In this document: positions 50,418 to 59,729 of the stretch, one piece after another
Position numbering within the stretch: position 1 is the first letter of the stretch
How the letters are laid out: every line of letters begins with the position of its first letter
DNA from: Candidatus Fermentibacteraceae bacterium
GTDB taxonomy: Bacteria > Fermentibacterota > Fermentibacteria > Fermentibacterales > JCC-6
Direction of reading: 5' to 3'
Assembly: GCA_027067855.1 (NCBI GenBank)
Contig: JAMOUX010000026.1
Coordinates: 142,473 to 206,472, forward strand
DNA length: 64,000 nucleotides
Made by a program: the position numbers and the translations under genes
The notes under the pieces: model-generated
Seen by the model: the letters and a program-made list of their open reading frames with translations, nothing else
Told to the model about the DNA's origin: nothing
The model's database searches: none

Positions 50418-51737
50418 TCAGAGTATCGAATCCGCCGCCGCCGTGATTATCTCGAGGCCTTTCCGCAGGTCTTCGTCGGTGATGTTGAGGGGAGGCCTGA
50501 ACCTTATGCTCCTGGTGCCGCAGGGAAGTATTATGGCACCCCTGTTCATGATTTCTTTTACCATTCGGTCCCTGGTTTCGGAATCGGGAAGATCGAAGGC
50601 GCACATGAGCCCCCGGCCTCTCACATTGGAGATTTTACCGGTATGTCTCTCCTGCAGGGCGGCCAGGCCGTTCATAAGAGCTTTGCTCTTGCTCCGGACA
50701 TTTTCAAGAGTATTCTCTTCAACCATCACTTCCAGGTATTTGGTGCAACGTACCATGTCCACCAGGTTCCCGCCCCACGTGGAGTTGAGCCTGCTGGACT
50801 CGTGGAAGACATTGTTCTCGACTTCGTCGATTCTCCTGTTGGAAGCGATGCCGCATACCTGTGATTTCTTGCCGAAGCAGAAAATGTCCGGTTCCACGCC
50901 CAGGCTCTGCCATGCCCACCATTCACCGGTCAGGCCCATTCCCGTCTGAACCTCGTCGAAAATAAGGAGGAATTCGTGCTTGTCCGCCCTGTTCCTGAGC
51001 TGCTGCAGGAACTCGGGCCTGAAATGATTGTCTCCGCCCTCGCCCTGGATCGGCTCTATTACCAGGCAGGCTATGTCGTCGCCGTACTTTTCCACGACTT
51101 CGTCCAGCTGCCGCAGGGCTTTTTTCTCCGCTTCCTCCACTGATTCCAGGTGTTCTTCGAGTGGGAACATGACCGCCGGAGAATCTATCCTCGGCCAGTC
51201 GAACCGGGGGAAGTACATGTACTTCCTGGGATCGGCGGTGTTGGTCAGGGAAAGAGTATATCCGGTCCTGCCGTGAAAAGCATTTTTGAAGTGGATCACC
51301 CTGGTGCCCGATTCTTCCCTGCCGGCTGCCAGGTTTTTCCTTACTTTCCAGTCGAAAGCGGCCTTGAGGGCATTCTCGACCGCCAGCGCACCGCCGGATA
51401 TGAAGAACAGGTACGGATGGCTGTCGGGAATCACGGTATCCGCGAAGGTCTTAACGAACTCGGCCATTTCCTCGGTGTAGAAGTCCGAGTTGGAAGGTTT
51501 GTTAATGGCCACATCGGCCAGGTGAGCCCTGAACTCTTCGGTGCATAGGGCGGGGTGGTTCATGCCCAGAGGAGCCGATGCGAAGAAGCTGAAGAGGTCC
51601 AGGTAATCCTTGCCGGATAGAGCGTCCCTCACGTACGAACCCTTGCTGTTCCTGAGATCGAGCACCATGTCGAACCCGTCGGCCAGCATGTGACGGGCGA
51701 TGGTGGGCCTTACTTCCGATGCGGGTATGTTTGCCAC
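50418..51737 (-). CDS. lat: L-lysine 6-transaminase-like aminotransferase
   Basis: 439 residues from GTG 51737. Class III PLP aminotransferase: YLDLFSFFASAPLGMNHP, SGGALAVENALKAAF, FDEVQTGMGLTGEWWAWQ, PLP lysine in FGKKSQVCGI and NSTWGGNLVDMVR. The pattern FGKK-Q-CGI and the N-terminal region match lysine 6-aminotransferase (LAT), which makes aminoadipate semialdehyde with 2-oxoglutarate. In fermenters this would start lysine degradation and yields an aldehyde, though a link to the AOR complex is speculative. A perfect palindrome lies 16 bases upstream. Confidence 0.88.
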   Translation of the reverse strand: MANIPASEVRPTIARHMLADGFDMVLDLRNSKGSYVRDALSGKDYLDLFSFFASAPLGMNHPALCTEEFRAHLADVAINKPSNSDFYTEEMAEFVKTFADTVIPDSHPYLFFISGGALAVENALKAAFDWKVRKNLAAGREESGTRVIHFKNAFHGRTGYTLSLTNTADPRKYMYFPRFDWPRIDSPAVMFPLEEHLESVEEAEKKALRQLDEVVEKYGDDIACLVIEPIQGEGGDNHFRPEFLQQLRNRADKHEFLLIFDEVQTGMGLTGEWWAWQSLGVEPDIFCFGKKSQVCGIASNRRIDEVENNVFHESSRLNSTWGGNLVDMVRCTKYLEVMVEENTLENVRSKSKALMNGLAALQERHTGKISNVRGRGLMCAFDLPDSETRDRMVKEIMNRGAIILPCGTRSIRFRPPLNITDEDLRKGLEIITAAADSIL

Positions 51738-51752
51738 GGTTCATCCCTTTCC

Positions 51753-51764
51753 ATTGCATGCAAT
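51753..51764. promoter_or_regulatory. 12-base perfect palindrome upstream of lat
   Basis: ATTGCATGCAAT reads the same on both strands. It lies 16-27 bases before the lat start in the spacer shared with divergent ptb. It may be an operator for a regulator of amino-acid fermentation genes. A second repeat-rich stretch, GTTG-T-CAAC-ACTT-GTTG, occurs at 51846-51862 on the ptb side. Confidence 0.35.
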
Positions 51765-51941
51765 TGGGATATTGACTCTGTTCCTATATGTTTACCGATC
51801 AGCCCCTTATGAAAGGGATCATGAAATCTTGCACCGCGCTCCGACGTTGTCAACACTTGTTGCAGGGCGGTGGCGGATGGAGCATATTCGACGGTAATCC
51901 ACGAACACATTTTCACTCACTGCAACGTCAGAGGGGGAACG

Positions 51942-52868
51942 ATGGAACCGATAAGGAATCTCGTCGAACTCAAGAACATGGCTAGGAGACTACCTTCGAA
52001 AAGGGTAGTCGTGGTCAGGGCGGACGAAGAGGAGACGATGGCCGCAATCGGAGAAGCTGTGGCCGATAACATGGTGGAAGCGGTGCTGGTGGGTCCGGAA
52101 AAGGGGATAAGGGAAGCTGCGGAGAAGACCGGAGTCGATCTGAACGGAATGAAAGTGATACACGCCGAAGATGACAACACCGCTTCTTACAAGGGCGTGG
52201 AAGTTCTCCGCAACGGCGGCGCCGACGTGATAATGAAAGGTCTCGTTTCCACAAGTTCCTTCCTTCATGCGATTCTCGACAGGGAAACCGGCATAAGGGG
52301 ACGGGGAGTATTGAGCCACGTGGCCGTATTCGAAGTTCCAGCCTATCACAAGTTGCTGCTGCTGACCGATGCCGCCATGAATATCGCCCCGAATTTCGAG
52401 ATGAAAATCGCCATGTTGAAGAACATCATGATAGTGGCGGGCTCTCTCGGCATTACGAAGCCCAAAGCCACCTACGTGTGCGCCAAGGAAGTCCCTTACG
52501 AAAAGATGCCATGCACCATGGAGGCGGCCAGGATGAAGGAACTGGCCGAAAAAGGGGAATTCGGAGAAATAATTTTCGATGCTCCACTGGCCATGGATCT
52601 TGCCGTCTCGAAAGATGCATGCCGGATAAAGAGGGTGGAGAGTCCCGTGGGCGGAGACGCCGACATACTGTTGCTGCCGGATATAGAAGCTGCTAACGTT
52701 CTGTATAAGACACTGATATTCCTGGCGGAAGGAGAACTGGGAGCGGTGATAATGGGGGCGCAATATCCCGTGGTGCTTACTTCCAGAGCCGATTCGGCCG
52801 AGTCCAAGCTCTGTTCCATAGTCTTGTCCGGCATAGTCGCCGGTTACCAGGCCGGGAAAGACCGTTAA
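51942..52868 (+). CDS. ptb: phosphate butyryltransferase
   Basis: 308 residues from ATG 51942 (GAGGGGGAAC upstream). Phosphate acetyl/butyryltransferase fold: MEAVLVGPEKGIREAAE, ADVIMKGLVSTSSFLHAILDRE, LSHVAVFEVPAYHKLLLLTDAAMN and VGGDADILLLPDIEAANVLYK. It converts acyl-CoA and phosphate to acyl-phosphate, which butyrate kinase (46630-47730) uses to make ATP. It starts a plus-strand run through rpiB, wecB and the rib genes, overlapping rpiB by 1 base. Confidence 0.96.
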   Translation: MEPIRNLVELKNMARRLPSKRVVVVRADEEETMAAIGEAVADNMVEAVLVGPEKGIREAAEKTGVDLNGMKVIHAEDDNTASYKGVEVLRNGGADVIMKGLVSTSSFLHAILDRETGIRGRGVLSHVAVFEVPAYHKLLLLTDAAMNIAPNFEMKIAMLKNIMIVAGSLGITKPKATYVCAKEVPYEKMPCTMEAARMKELAEKGEFGEIIFDAPLAMDLAVSKDACRIKRVESPVGGDADILLLPDIEAANVLYKTLIFLAEGELGAVIMGAQYPVVLTSRADSAESKLCSIVLSGIVAGYQAGKDR

Positions 52869-53311
52869 TGCGCATCGCCCTGGCCAGTGACCATGCGGGA
52901 TTTCCCCTGAAGGACGAATTGGTGCGGTGGCTTTCCGGGAAGGAGGAAATCACCGTCATCGACTTGGGAACCCACAGTACCGACTCGGTGGATTATCCCT
53001 ATTTCGCCGGTCGACTTTGCATGCATCTGCTGGAGGGTTCTTCCGACAGAGGAATACTGATCTGCAATTCAGGTATAGGCATGAGTATGAGCGCCAACCG
53101 CTTCAGGGGAATACGGGCGGCCCTGTGCCTGTTCCCCGACATGGCCTACTGGGCGAGACACCACAATGATGCCAACGTCCTGGTGCTGGGGGGAGGCAAT
53201 ACCGCTCCCTTCCTGGCGAAGGAGATGGTCCGGGTCTTTTTGGATGAACCCTTCGACGGAGGACGGCACGCCGGGCGGGTGGCCGGCGTGGATGAGTTGG
53301 GCGGCGCATGA
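52868..53311 (+). CDS. rpiB: ribose-5-phosphate isomerase B
   Basis: 147 residues. RpiB/LacA/LacB fold with ASDHAGFPLKDEL, the catalytic Cys in ILICNSGIGMSMSANR and HNDANVLVLGGG. It isomerises ribose-5-phosphate and ribulose-5-phosphate. Ribulose-5-phosphate is also a substrate of the riboflavin enzyme RibB encoded downstream, which may explain the linkage. Overlaps ptb by 1 base and wecB by 4. Confidence 0.95.
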   Translation: MRIALASDHAGFPLKDELVRWLSGKEEITVIDLGTHSTDSVDYPYFAGRLCMHLLEGSSDRGILICNSGIGMSMSANRFRGIRAALCLFPDMAYWARHHNDANVLVLGGGNTAPFLAKEMVRVFLDEPFDGGRHAGRVAGVDELGGA

Positions 53312-54372
53312 TAGATCTGATATGCGGTGCCAGGCCCAATTTCATGAAGATAGATCCCATCATACGCGCGATTGATCCCGCGGTACGGTTCAGAATAGTC
53401 CATACCGGTCAACATTACGACCACATAATGTCCGAAAGCTTTTTTCAGCAACTGGAACTGCCGTTGCCGGACTTAAACCTCGAAGTGGGATCCGCCTCCG
53501 TGACAGCACAGACGGCTGCGGTGATGGTAAAGTACGAGGAAGTGATTAAAAAACGTGCCCCGGAAGCGGCGGTTGTGGTGGGAGACGTAAATTCCACCCT
53601 CGCATGTTCCCTCGCTGCGGTACGTTACGGAATTCCGGTCATTCACGTTGAGGCCGGTCTCAGGAGTTTCGACAGGACCATGCCCGAGGAAATAAACCGC
53701 GTGCTCACGGACCAGCTTGCGGAGCTGCTGCTCATAACCAGTTCCGAAGCCAGGGACAATCTTCTGGCGGAGGGCAGGGACGGCGACTCGATAAAGATGG
53801 TGGGCAATCCCATGATAGACACGTTGAAACGATTGCTTCCCATCGCCTTGTTCCGGGAATCCCCTCCGCATGCCGGCGATTACTGCCTGGTTACTCTGCA
53901 CAGGCCCTCGAACGTGGACGACCCGATCCGCCTGAAGAGGATAATGGAAGTCCTGGGTGGAATGGATGATATGATGGTGATATTTCCCGCTCATCCCAGG
54001 ACCTGGAACAACGTAAAACGATGGGACCTGGAAATACCGGGTAACATCCGGTTCATGGAGCCCATGCCCTACCTGAAATTCCTCAGAGCACAGGCGGGAG
54101 CTTCGGTGGTGGTCACGGATTCCGGTGGAGTACAGGAGGAAACCAGCGTACTGGGGGTTCCATGCGTCACCATCAGGAATAATACCGAGAGACCCGTCAC
54201 GCTGGAGTTGGGAACCAACGTACTGTGTCCGGACATTTCGATGTTGGTGGAAACCATAAGGAACCGGATGGCATCGAGACCTTCGTCTCCACCGGAAATA
54301 CCATACTGGGATGGAAGGGCGGGCGTCAGGATAGCCGAGGCCGTACTCGAGTTCGTCGGAGGAAATGCATGA
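53308..54372 (+). CDS. wecB: UDP-N-acetylglucosamine 2-epimerase (non-hydrolysing)
   Basis: 354 residues. GT-B-like epimerase with the N-terminal GARPNFMKIDPII, HTGQHYD, VVVGDVNSTLA, HVEAGLRSFDRTMPEEINR and the C-terminal TDSGGVQEETSVLGVPC with NTERPVT. It makes UDP-ManNAc for surface glycans. The start overlaps rpiB, and the stop overlaps the transglutaminase lipoprotein gene (ATGA). Suggests a surface polysaccharide containing ManNAc or a derivative. Confidence 0.96.
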   Translation: MIDLICGARPNFMKIDPIIRAIDPAVRFRIVHTGQHYDHIMSESFFQQLELPLPDLNLEVGSASVTAQTAAVMVKYEEVIKKRAPEAAVVVGDVNSTLACSLAAVRYGIPVIHVEAGLRSFDRTMPEEINRVLTDQLAELLLITSSEARDNLLAEGRDGDSIKMVGNPMIDTLKRLLPIALFRESPPHAGDYCLVTLHRPSNVDDPIRLKRIMEVLGGMDDMMVIFPAHPRTWNNVKRWDLEIPGNIRFMEPMPYLKFLRAQAGASVVVTDSGGVQEETSVLGVPCVTIRNNTERPVTLELGTNVLCPDISMLVETIRNRMASRPSSPPEIPYWDGRAGVRIAEAVLEFVGGNA

Positions 54373-55796
54373 GAAAATACGGATTGTTTGCGGGATACCA
54401 TCTCCTGGTACTCTGCGTTGTGGCTGCCTGCGATAGCGGGATCCGGGAGACGGCCGAGGTTCATCCCGGAGAGACGGGAATCCAGAGATTCGCCGTAAGC
54501 ATAAAGGGTGACCAGGTCGGATACATGCAAATGGAGATCGAAGAGTTGGGGAACGATTCCCTTCTGGTTAAGCAGGAGATCGAGTGGGCCATGGTTCTTA
54601 TGGGAACCCGCAGGGACCTCACGATGTCCATGGCGGCGCACACCGACAGGGTATTCGACTTGCATGACCTCGACATGTCGATGTCCGACGGCACCTCCGA
54701 GATTTCGGTGAAGGTCTGCAGGGAGAACGGGTTTCTCGTGCATTCCATCGAAACCGTTGGAAGGGTGATAGAGGATTCGACGGAAGTGGGTGACGAATAT
54801 CTCCCCGTGCTGGTGGATCTGGCGTGTGCGGCCATGGAATGGACCGTGGGTCTGGAGAGATCGTTCAAAACGTTCGATCCCGCTTGCGGCGCCGTACTGG
54901 AAGCAGGGGCCGAATGCCTGGGATTCGAGGACGTCGAGTTTCTGGGGGACACGGTGCGTGCGGCGAAACTGGAGATTTCCCAGGCCGGCACGAGGAATCT
55001 CGTGTGGGTTTACGATGGCGAGATAGTCAGGGAATTCGAAGCAGGCCTGGAGATGGAGTTGACCAGAGTACCTCCCGGGCAGTACGGCGGGTTGACCGCC
55101 ACGGTGGACTTGTACAGGACTTTCACCGTTTCTTCGACCCCTATTTCCCATCCGAGAAAGGTTATGAACAGAACCTTCATTCTCCACGGCGACGTGGACT
55201 TGTCCGAACTGGAACTGAATCTGCCGCCGGTACAATCCGCATCGGGATGCACGGTCAGGGTTTCAAATCGCGAACCCGGAATGACGGTGTCTTTTCCCGT
55301 GGCGGGTGTGCCGGACAGCGTAGCCGTGTACCTGGAGCCCGAACCGATGGTGCAATCCGGCGATTCCCTCGTGGTCGCCAGGGCCGGTGAGATCACCGCC
55401 GGTTCCGTCGATGCGTGGGAAGCGGCGAAAAGGATATCGCATTTCGTGGACAGGGCCGTGGAGAACGTTACCACCATCTCGCTGCCTTCCGCCGTGGACG
55501 TGCTCGAGAACCTCAGGGGCGACTGCAATGAGCACACCATATTGTTCGTGGCCCTTGCCAGGGCGGCCGGCATTCCTTCCAGGGCGTGTGCCGGGATAGT
55601 CTACCTGGACGAAGCTTTCGGTTATCATGCCTGGCCGATGGTCTGGGTGGGAGAATGGGTCGCCATGGATCCCACGTTCGGACAGTACGTGGCGGACGGT
55701 ACCCACGTAATCCTGGCCACCGGGGACCTGCAGTCGCAATACGTGATAAATTCCGTCATAGGCAGATTGAGCATAGAGGAAATTACCGAACGCTGA
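54369..55796 (+). CDS. lipoprotein with transglutaminase-like domain
   Basis: 475 residues. The signal ends in a lipobox VVAAC (Cys about 21), so it is a lipoprotein. The middle is beta-rich without known motifs. The C-terminal transglutaminase-like domain has the triad Cys in RGDCNEHTILFVALARAAG, His in GYHAWPMVWVG and Asp in DPTFGQ. It may cut or cross-link peptides or amides in the periplasm. It is placed inside the ptb-rib operon by overlaps on both ends (4 and 1 bases), with no obvious functional link to riboflavin. Confidence 0.88.
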   Translation: MRKYGLFAGYHLLVLCVVAACDSGIRETAEVHPGETGIQRFAVSIKGDQVGYMQMEIEELGNDSLLVKQEIEWAMVLMGTRRDLTMSMAAHTDRVFDLHDLDMSMSDGTSEISVKVCRENGFLVHSIETVGRVIEDSTEVGDEYLPVLVDLACAAMEWTVGLERSFKTFDPACGAVLEAGAECLGFEDVEFLGDTVRAAKLEISQAGTRNLVWVYDGEIVREFEAGLEMELTRVPPGQYGGLTATVDLYRTFTVSSTPISHPRKVMNRTFILHGDVDLSELELNLPPVQSASGCTVRVSNREPGMTVSFPVAGVPDSVAVYLEPEPMVQSGDSLVVARAGEITAGSVDAWEAAKRISHFVDRAVENVTTISLPSAVDVLENLRGDCNEHTILFVALARAAGIPSRACAGIVYLDEAFGYHAWPMVWVGEWVAMDPTFGQYVADGTHVILATGDLQSQYVINSVIGRLSIEEITER

Positions 55797-56905
55797 TGTT
55801 TACCGACAGGGAAGCGAGAGCCATGGAGAAGGCCTTGGGGCTGGCCCGGCTGGGGCGCCGTGGTACGTTTCCCAACCCCATGGTAGGGGCGGTGATCCTG
55901 GATGAAAACGGGAACGAGGCTGGAGAGGGTTACCACAGGAAATACGGGGAGACCCATGCCGAGGTATTCGCCTTGGCGGCCGCGGGTGAAAGGGCGAAAG
56001 GCGGTACACTGGTCGTGACGCTCGAACCGTGCTGTCACTGGGGCAGGACGGGACCGTGCACGGAAAGGATAATACGGGCCGGGATTTCCAGGGTGATCAT
56101 CGCAATGCGGGATCCGGATTCCAGGGTGAACGGCAAGGGAGAAGAAAGACTCAGAAACGCCGGAATAGAAGTGGAAACCGGGTTGATGAAAGAAGAAGCG
56201 GAACGGTTGAATAGGGGTTACCTCCATTACGGGCGCAAGGGGAGAAGTTTCGTTGTTCTGAAGTATGCGGTTAGCCTGGACGGAAGAATCGCGGCAGCGG
56301 ACGGCGGCAGCCGCTGGGTGACCGGCATGGAAGCCAGGAAGATCGTTCACGCCGTGCGGGCCCGGGTTTCGGCGGTGATGACCGGAGGAGGCACTCTGAG
56401 GAGAGACGATCCGGAATTGACCGTGCGTCACCTGGATATCCGTCCCGAGGATCAGCCTGCAAAGATAATAGTGACCGCTTCCGGAAACCTGGGAAACGCC
56501 GGACGGTTTCTTTCTTCTCCGGGCAGGGCGGTGATTGCTGTTCCTTCGGGAACCGAGGTGAGGTTTCGTGTGGAACCACCCGTGAGACCGGAAATATGGG
56601 AAATAGCCCCGGGGCCCGGTGGGCTTGATCTGCGTGAACTGTTGAAGAGAACGGCGGAAGAGGGAATGGGAGAAATACTGTGCGAGGCCGGTCCGGGGCT
56701 TTCCACCCCGCTTCTGTCGGCGGGCCTGGCGGATTCTCTCATGGTGTTCGTTGCCCCGTTGCTGCTGGGCGCCGGCGGTAAGCCCGCAGTGGGTGATCTC
56801 GGGATAGGCGGCATGGATGGAGCTGTCAGGCTGAAGAACGTCAGGCACGAAATCTGTGGCGAGGATTTCCTGGTGGAGGGTGATATTGTTTACGGGGTTG
56901 ATTGA
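55796..56905 (+). CDS. ribD: bifunctional riboflavin deaminase/reductase RibD
   Basis: 369 residues. The N-terminal deaminase has THAEVFAL and the zinc motif EPCCHWGRTGPC. The C-terminal reductase has VVLKYAVSLDGRIA, SRWVTG, VMTGGGTLRRDDPELTVR and ILCEAGPGLSTPLL. It performs the deamination and side-chain reduction steps of riboflavin synthesis. ATG 55796 overlaps the preceding stop (TGATG). First gene of the ribD-ribE-ribBA-ribH cluster; no FMN riboswitch is found upstream, since it lies inside an operon. Confidence 0.98.
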   Translation: MFTDREARAMEKALGLARLGRRGTFPNPMVGAVILDENGNEAGEGYHRKYGETHAEVFALAAAGERAKGGTLVVTLEPCCHWGRTGPCTERIIRAGISRVIIAMRDPDSRVNGKGEERLRNAGIEVETGLMKEEAERLNRGYLHYGRKGRSFVVLKYAVSLDGRIAAADGGSRWVTGMEARKIVHAVRARVSAVMTGGGTLRRDDPELTVRHLDIRPEDQPAKIIVTASGNLGNAGRFLSSPGRAVIAVPSGTEVRFRVEPPVRPEIWEIAPGPGGLDLRELLKRTAEEGMGEILCEAGPGLSTPLLSAGLADSLMVFVAPLLLGAGGKPAVGDLGIGGMDGAVRLKNVRHEICGEDFLVEGDIVYGVD

Positions 56906-57500
56906 AGACCGGGGAATCGTAGTGTCGTCATCGGGTGGAAGGCTGGAGGTGAGAACCTTCATGGCGGAGGACGTCTCCACCGGAGAAAGCGTGGCGGTGG
57001 ACGGAGCATGTCTGACCGTCACCGGAAGGACGGACGGGAGGATATCGTTCCTGTGTTCCCGGGAAACGCTTTCCAGGACCGTGATAGCGGGTTACATTCC
57101 CGGGATGTCGGTAAACCTGGAGAGACCTCTGAAAGTTTCGGAGAGGCTTCACGGTCACATAGTCACCGGGCACGTGGATGAAGTGGCGTCGATCCTGAGG
57201 ATCCGCAGGGAGGGCGGCTTCATGACCGCCTGGATATCGTGTTCCCGGGAGGGGGCGGAACTCCTGGTTCCCAAAGGTTCCGTTGCCGTAAACGGCATAA
57301 GTCTCACCGTGGTTTCGCTGGAGACGGGAAGGTTTTCCGTGGCCTTGATACCGGAAACCCTGTCCGGAACCAACGCGGGCGGGTGGAAACCCGGCGCCGG
57401 GGTTAACCTGGAATTCGACATTGTGGGCAAGTATGTGTTGAAACGTGTAAAAAAGGTGGAGGGTTCCGCCGGATTTAGGAAGTATCTTGAAGAACTCTGA
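56886..57500 (+). CDS. ribE: riboflavin synthase alpha subunit
   Basis: 204 residues from TTG 56886 (GGAGG 6 bases upstream), giving the canonical start [10 protein letters not shown]. Two lumazine-binding repeats: DGACLTVTG and [10 protein letters not shown], then [12 protein letters not shown] and [12 protein letters not shown]. It dismutates two lumazine molecules to riboflavin. The first 20 bases overlap ribD and the last 14 overlap ribBA. Confidence 0.97.
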   Translation: MFTGLIEDRGIVVSSSGGRLEVRTFMAEDVSTGESVAVDGACLTVTGRTDGRISFLCSRETLSRTVIAGYIPGMSVNLERPLKVSERLHGHIVTGHVDEVASILRIRREGGFMTAWISCSREGAELLVPKGSVAVNGISLTVVSLETGRFSVALIPETLSGTNAGGWKPGAGVNLEFDIVGKYVLKRVKKVEGSAGFRKYLEEL

Positions 57501-58725
57501 TGATGCTGGAATAGCCCGGGCCGAGGAAGCCATAGAAGCGATAGCCGCCGGCAGGATGGTGGTGGTGGTGGACGACGAGAACCGCGAGAACGAAGGTGAT
57601 CTCGTGATAGCCGCTGAGAAGTGCGACGCAGACGCGGTGAACTTCATGACCCTCGAAGCCAGGGGGCTTATCTGTCTTTCAATGGAAAAAGATGCCCTGG
57701 AACGCCTGGATATCCACGAGATGGTTCCCAGGAACACCTCGTTGCACGATACCGCATTTATGGTCAGTATCGACGCCGCCCGGGGAGTGACTACGGGCAT
57801 ATCGGCTCGGGACAGGGCAAGAACCATCGCAGTGGCCATAGACCCGAATTCGAAACCGGAAGACCTGGCCCGCCCCGGCCATGTTTTTCCCTTGGCCGCC
57901 AGGTCGGGCGGTGTTCTCTCGAGAACGGGGCACACCGAGGCCGCCGTGGATTTTGCAAGACTCGCCGGATTGAAGCCGGCCGGGGTCATTTGCGAGATAA
58001 TGAACAGGGACGGAAGTATGGCGCGTCTTCCCCATCTCACGGAATTTGCCCGCCGCCACGGCCTTGTTCTCACCTCGGTGGAGGAACTGGTGAGATACCG
58101 ACGCAGGACCGAGAAACTGGTGAGAGAGGTGGCGTCGGCGGTGCTTCCCACCGATTACGGCACTTTCCAGTTGCGGATCTTCGAGAACATCATCGACGGC
58201 GAACTTCACACCGCTCTTGTGAAAGGCGAGGTCGCCGGGAAGGAAGACGTGCTGGTTCGGGTACATTCACAGTGTCTCACAGGAGATGTTTTCGCCTCCA
58301 GGAGGTGTGATTGCGGCAGCCAACTCCATGCGGCCATGCGCAGGATAGAAGCTGAAGGAGCAGGGGTTCTCCTGTACATGGCACAGGAGGGAAGGGGCAT
58401 AGGTTTGGCCAATAAGATAAAGGCATACCATCTTCAGGATCACGGACTGGATACCGTGGAGGCCAATGAAAAATTGGGTTTTCCGCCGGACTTGCGGGAC
58501 TACGGGACCGGTGCGCAAATACTTTCGGAACTGGGTCTTTCCAGTATACGTCTCATGACCAACAATCCGAGGAAGATAGTAGGCCTGAAAGGATATGGCT
58601 TGGTGGTGACGGAGCGGGTCAGGATAGAGGCTCCTCCCACGAGAGAGAACCTGGAATACCTGAAAACCAAGAAGAAAAAGCTGGGACATTTGCTTGAGGA
58701 GGTTGACGATGACCAGGGTGTATGA
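57487..58725 (+). CDS. ribBA: bifunctional DHBP synthase/GTP cyclohydrolase II
   Basis: 412 residues from TTG 57487. The N-terminal RibB domain has [24 protein letters not shown] and GHTEAAVDF. The C-terminal RibA domain has the zinc site C-x-C in [21 protein letters not shown] and AQEGRGIGL. It supplies both riboflavin precursors, from ribulose-5-phosphate and GTP. Overlaps ribE and ribH by 14 and 17 bases. Confidence 0.98.
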   Translation: MKNSDDAGIARAEEAIEAIAAGRMVVVVDDENRENEGDLVIAAEKCDADAVNFMTLEARGLICLSMEKDALERLDIHEMVPRNTSLHDTAFMVSIDAARGVTTGISARDRARTIAVAIDPNSKPEDLARPGHVFPLAARSGGVLSRTGHTEAAVDFARLAGLKPAGVICEIMNRDGSMARLPHLTEFARRHGLVLTSVEELVRYRRRTEKLVREVASAVLPTDYGTFQLRIFENIIDGELHTALVKGEVAGKEDVLVRVHSQCLTGDVFASRRCDCGSQLHAAMRRIEAEGAGVLLYMAQEGRGIGLANKIKAYHLQDHGLDTVEANEKLGFPPDLRDYGTGAQILSELGLSSIRLMTNNPRKIVGLKGYGLVVTERVRIEAPPTRENLEYLKTKKKKLGHLLEEVDDDQGV

Positions 58726-59224
58726 GGGGCAACTCGATGGAAGCGGGCTCAAACCCGCGGTCATAGTATCCCGCTTCAACAGTTTCGTGACCGGAAAATT
58801 ACTGGAAGGAGCCTTGGATTGCCTTGGCAGGCATAACGTGGATTCGGACGACATTCACGTGTTCTGGGTGCCCGGAGCCTGGGAACTTCCCGCCATGGCT
58901 TTCAGAGTAGTGGAGACCGGGCTGTTCGACTGCGTGATTTGTCTCGGTGCCGTGATAAGAGGCGAGACGCCGCATTTCGAATATGTTGCGGCGGAAAGCG
59001 CGAAAGGAGTGGCCCAGGCGGGGGTGTATTCGGACGTTCCCGTGGTGTACGGCGTGGTGACCGCCGATACCGTGGAACAGGCGGTGGACAGGGCCGGTAC
59101 TAAATCCGGGAACAAGGGTTTCGATGCAGCCATGACCGCCCTGGAGATGTCGAGCCTGTATGAGCAGGTGGCCGACCTGGAGTATTCCGGAGAATTCGAC
59201 GAATTGGAGGATGAGACGGGGTGA
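58709..59224 (+). CDS. ribH: 6,7-dimethyl-8-ribityllumazine synthase
   Basis: 171 residues from ATG 58709 (GAGGAGG upstream). Motifs are [29 protein letters not shown] and [15 protein letters not shown] with the catalytic His, then [20 protein letters not shown]. It condenses DHBP with the RibD product, normally as a large icosahedral or pentameric assembly. A short acidic tail is extra. It ends 49 bases before the likely nusB start, the usual ribH-nusB pairing. Confidence 0.97.
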   Translation: MTRVYEGQLDGSGLKPAVIVSRFNSFVTGKLLEGALDCLGRHNVDSDDIHVFWVPGAWELPAMAFRVVETGLFDCVICLGAVIRGETPHFEYVAAESAKGVAQAGVYSDVPVVYGVVTADTVEQAVDRAGTKSGNKGFDAAMTALEMSSLYEQVADLEYSGEFDELEDETG

Positions 59225-59273
59225 CGCCGGGCTTCGGGCAGCCTTGGAGATATCCGGAAACGGAGAGATTGTC

Positions 59274-59729
59274 ATGGGTGTCAGGAATAGATGCAGAAGA
59301 ACGCTGTTGCAGGCCAGGTTCGCCGCCCGGGTGAACGGGATGTCCCTGGCGCGTAACATAGAGGCGCTGAGAAAGATGCTGGACCATCCGGAGCCCGGTC
59401 TCGGGGCGCCGCTGGAACCCGGTGACTGGGCTTGGATAGCTTCCCTGGGCGAGGCAGTGGAAGCATCCCTGGACGAAATCCGGAAAAGGATAGACGATTC
59501 CCTGGAGAACTGGTCCATGGACAGGCTGAGCCTGGTGACGGGCCTGGTTCTCGAACAGGCGGTGGGAGAGATGATGTTCCTGGATCCGCCTACGCCGGTA
59601 CCGGTGGTTATAGACGAGGCGGTCGAGTTGGGCCGCAAGTTCGATTCCGAGGACGCGGCGGGACTGATTAACGGAGTTCTGGACACCATAGCCCGGGAGA
59701 TCGCCCCGGGATCCGACCGGAGGAGATGA
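59274..59729 (+). CDS. nusB: transcription antitermination factor NusB
   Basis: 151 residues from ATG 59274 (GGAGAG upstream), the usual NusB size; the earlier in-frame ATG at 59211 overlaps ribH and lacks spacing from its ribosome-binding site. The N-terminus GVRNRCRRTLLQARFAA replaces the usual RRxARxxALQxLY, and the C-terminal PTPVPVVIDEAVELGRKFDSEDAAGLINGVLD is clear NusB. Functions in rRNA antitermination with NusE. ribH-nusB linkage supports the call. Followed immediately by a phosphoesterase. Confidence 0.92.
   Translation: MGVRNRCRRTLLQARFAARVNGMSLARNIEALRKMLDHPEPGLGAPLEPGDWAWIASLGEAVEASLDEIRKRIDDSLENWSMDRLSLVTGLVLEQAVGEMMFLDPPTPVPVVIDEAVELGRKFDSEDAAGLINGVLDTIAREIAPGSDRRR

Noticed and set aside
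55700-55795. FMN riboswitch in front of ribD
   Set aside because: ribD overlaps the preceding gene, and the sequence before it encodes the end of the transglutaminase domain with no conserved RFN-element blocks.
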